This document shows, piece after piece, positions 62,068-64,000 of a DNA stretch of 64,000 nucleotides. This DNA is from Thiohalocapsa sp963698775. Lineage in GTDB: Bacteria; Pseudomonadota; Gammaproteobacteria; Chromatiales; Chromatiaceae. A model generated the notes under the pieces. The model saw only the letters and a program-made list of their open reading frames with translations. It ran no database searches and was not told the origin of the DNA. Position 1 is the stretch's first letter, and every line of letters begins with the position of its first letter. The position numbers were made by a program, and so were the translations under genes. The stretch covers positions 1 to 64,000 of the forward strand of contig CAVOSE010000033.1 in NCBI GenBank assembly GCA_963698775.1, given 5' to 3'.

Positions 62068-64000
62068 CCGGCTCGCTGGCCAACAAGCCGCTGGCGCGGG
62101 TCGCGAGCAACATCGGTTTGCCCGCGTCGACGTCGATGCGGCCGGTGCCGGCTAGGTCGCGCTCCGCCACCCGGCGCGGCGCTTCCCCCTCGTCGACGGT
62201 CAGCGGCAGCGACATCAGGTTGACGATATTTTCCTGACGCAGCGCGCTAACGCTGCCGACCCAGACCGGAATTGCTGCCCCGATCTGGCAAGGGGATCGC
62301 CACAGCCGCAGCACCAGACGTTCTTGATCCGAGGCATCCTTGACCAGCGCCAGGTCTTCATGGTGGCCGTCGTGCACGTGCGGAATGACCGGCAGCTCGG
62401 ACAGTCCCAGCGACGGCGACAACAGCTTCATGGCATTGCCCCAGGCGAGCATATCCGCCCGCTGCCAGCCTTGCGCGGCCATAGCCTCGGCCAACGCGTC
62501 GAGGTCGCCCGCGTAGGCCAGACCAAAGGGCCGCTTGCGCTCATGTCCGTGCCACAGGTCTTCGCGATGCCGCGGCAGCAAGTCGCACGCGCGCTTTTGC
62601 CATTGCGCGACGTCGATGGTTTGCGTTAGCGGGTGTGGTGCGAAGCGTTCCAGGTCCGCGGATGTCTGCCCAACCCCTGAGACTGCGAGGCTGCCGCCGG
62701 CACTGAATAGCGCGACTAATGCGAGCCCGCTCCAGTGTTCCGCCCTGCGACTATGACGACGGAATGCGAGGCCCAGCGCCGAAATCCAGACCAGCCCGAG
62801 GGCCAGGCTGCCGACCACATCGCTCAGCCATTCGGCACCAAAATAGAGCCGCGCCAGCGCCACGGAGAGGACGACAACGACCGCGCCCGCATAGGGCAGC
62901 CAGCGACCGCGTCCGGCGATGCACCGCGACAACATGATGGCGAGGAAGCCATAGGTCAGCGTCGCGCCCAGCACCGGCGGGCTTGGAAACGACCAGGGCC
63001 AGTCGAGGCTTAGACCGAGTTCCGGGCGCGGTACCTGAAGCAGCCAGGCCAGCCAGGGTGTCGCCACCAAGCTAAAGCCGCAGGCGGCGAGCCAGTAATT
63101 GGCGTCGCGGCGCCGGCGGAGCCACCGCAGATAGGCGAGAACACCGAGGGCGAGAACCCCCAGCACGATCGGCGAACCCAGCCGGTTCAGCGCGACCATC
63201 AGGTGGTCGGCCAGCGGCGTGTGCAGGCTTTGGCCCAGATCGAGGGCGATGCCGTTCAAGGCGATCTTCTGCGCGCCGAACAGCCCGGCGCCGAGGCTGG
63301 CGCCGGCCACCGCGGTGGCGCCTAGCAATGCCGCGGCCAGGCCCGTCAACGTGGCTGCATCGGGATGCTCGGGATTGGCCAGTGCCTGGGCGATGCGCCC
63401 GAGCGTGGGATGCACATTGGCCCAGCTGAGCAAGGCCCGTACCCAGCGATTGGCACGTGGGCTGAGCAGCCAGAACAGCCGGTGTGTGGCCCAGACTCCG
63501 ATCCAGATCAGTGCGATCAGGATCAAAAGCAGAATGACCAGGCGTGCCGCGGCCTCGGCAGCGAGCTGCATGGACGCGCCGAAGACGATACCGGGCGCCA
63601 GGTAGGCAGGCGCCCAGGCCAGCGCCGAGGCAACATTCGCCAATACGAACCGTCGCGGGGCCATCTGCATGATGCCCGCCACCAATGGGACGATGGCCCT
63701 GACCGGGCCAAAGAACCGCCCTAGTACGACGCTCTTGGCGCCGTAGCGCCGGAAAAAGGCCTCGCCCTGGTCGAGTTGTCCAGGGTGGCGGTTGAACGGC
63801 CAGGCGGCGCGAATGTGGTGACGATAGCGGTAACCGAGCCAATAGCTGATGCCGTCGCCGGTGATGGCCCCGACGACGGCGGACAGGCAAGTGGGCCAAA
63901 AGTCGAGGCTGCCGGCGGCGATCAGTGCGCCCGCGCCGAGCATGATCATCACGCCCGGTACGACCATGCCGATGACCGCTAGGGACTCGGCAAAGGCTGC
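62042..64000 (-). CDS. DedA-PAP2-LssY membrane protein (partial, N-terminus beyond right edge)
   Basis: The frame is open to the window edge; the first residues read AAFAESLAVIGMVVPGVMIM, where FAES...P is a DedA hallmark, so more N-terminal sequence lies outside. The DedA (SNARE-associated) domain continues with GDGISYWLGYRYRHH, FFRRYGAKSVVLGRFFGPVRAIVPLVAG. A PAP2-like phosphatase domain follows: PRPELGLSLDWPWSFPSPPV and ALARLYFGAEWLSDVVGSLALG; the usual first motif KxxxxxxRP is reduced to LQVPRP, and SGHA is replaced by SFPSPPV-type sequence. The soluble C-terminal domain (HGHERKRPFGLAYAGDLDAL, VPVIPHVHDGHHEDLALVKD-like) matches LssY. It probably handles undecaprenyl or phospholipid phosphates in the inner membrane. 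About 650 residues in the window. Confidence 0.88.
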   Translation of the reverse strand, partial: AAFAESLAVIGMVVPGVMIMLGAGALIAAGSLDFWPTCLSAVVGAITGDGISYWLGYRYRHHIRAAWPFNRHPGQLDQGEAFFRRYGAKSVVLGRFFGPVRAIVPLVAGIMQMAPRRFVLANVASALAWAPAYLAPGIVFGASMQLAAEAAARLVILLLILIALIWIGVWATHRLFWLLSPRANRWVRALLSWANVHPTLGRIAQALANPEHPDAATLTGLAAALLGATAVAGASLGAGLFGAQKIALNGIALDLGQSLHTPLADHLMVALNRLGSPIVLGVLALGVLAYLRWLRRRRDANYWLAACGFSLVATPWLAWLLQVPRPELGLSLDWPWSFPSPPVLGATLTYGFLAIMLSRCIAGRGRWLPYAGAVVVVLSVALARLYFGAEWLSDVVGSLALGLVWISALGLAFRRHSRRAEHWSGLALVALFSAGGSLAVSGVGQTSADLERFAPHPLTQTIDVAQWQKRACDLLPRHREDLWHGHERKRPFGLAYAGDLDALAEAMAAQGWQRADMLAWGNAMKLLSPSLGLSELPVIPHVHDGHHEDLALVKDASDQERLVLRLWRSPCQIGAAIPVWVGSVSALRQENIVNLMSLPLTVDEGEAPRRVAERDLAGTGRIDVDAGKPMLLATRASGLLASEPVNPAPTRD

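Noticed and set aside
1..64000. CRISPR array, tRNA, rRNA or insertion-sequence transposase
   Set aside because: No regularly spaced repeats, tRNA or rRNA signatures, or transposase-like proteins were found in reading the window.

Overview
The window comes from a high-GC Gram-negative bacterium, most likely a gammaproteobacterium. The right end carries typical proteobacterial housekeeping genes (lnt, mpl, mobA-mobB, moeA, a DedA/PAP2/LssY membrane protein). The surface proteins with cysteine-bearing SLH-like triplets recall sulfur-oxidising Chromatiales, but that placement is an impression; there is no rRNA to confirm it.

About 51 kb (positions 379-51006) is a very large surface-polysaccharide region. 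Left part (379-7541, mostly minus strand): a methyltransferase, a UPF0104-type flippase-like protein, a GT2, an AsnB-type amidotransferase and a polytopic glycosyltransferase-like protein. Next (7533-22553, plus strand): a tightly overlapping operon with methyltransferases, four GT4 enzymes, a complete ABC exporter (Wzm/Wzt with a Wzt C-terminal domain), a sulfotransferase and two more AsnB paralogues. The middle (22753-40255) holds a decayed membrane protein, two different UDP-GlcNAc 2-epimerases, an NDP-sugar dehydratase/epimerase, three further glycosyltransferases, a heparinase II/III-like protein, and two exported proteins with the same C-terminal SLH-like triplet (a subtilase and an FG-GAP propeller protein). 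The right part (40741-51006) holds a four-domain enzyme with a CsaB-like pyruvyltransferase domain, a double-GT4 enzyme, and two further ABC exporters arranged tail to tail as an inverted paralogous pair. Together these suggest one or more long heteropolymers that are assembled on a lipid carrier, modified by sulfation, methylation, amidation and perhaps pyruvylation, exported by ABC transporters, and possibly used to anchor SLH proteins.

From 51425 rightward the window turns regulatory and housekeeping: a Cache/HAMP histidine kinase with an NtrC-type sigma-54 activator, an excellent -24/-12 promoter facing mobA-mobB, then moeA, lnt, a small membrane protein, mpl and a DedA-PAP2-LssY protein that runs off the window.

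A striking feature is the number of reading-frame breaks in otherwise recognisable genes (near 1805, 5900, 6375, 17137, 22367, 23015-24045, 38990-39260, 44335, 56150 and 56262). Some may be real decay, but breaks in mobA suggest that indel errors in the sequence are at least part of the explanation. No tRNA, rRNA, CRISPR array or transposase gene was seen. Two MITE-like palindromic elements lie in intergenic gaps.
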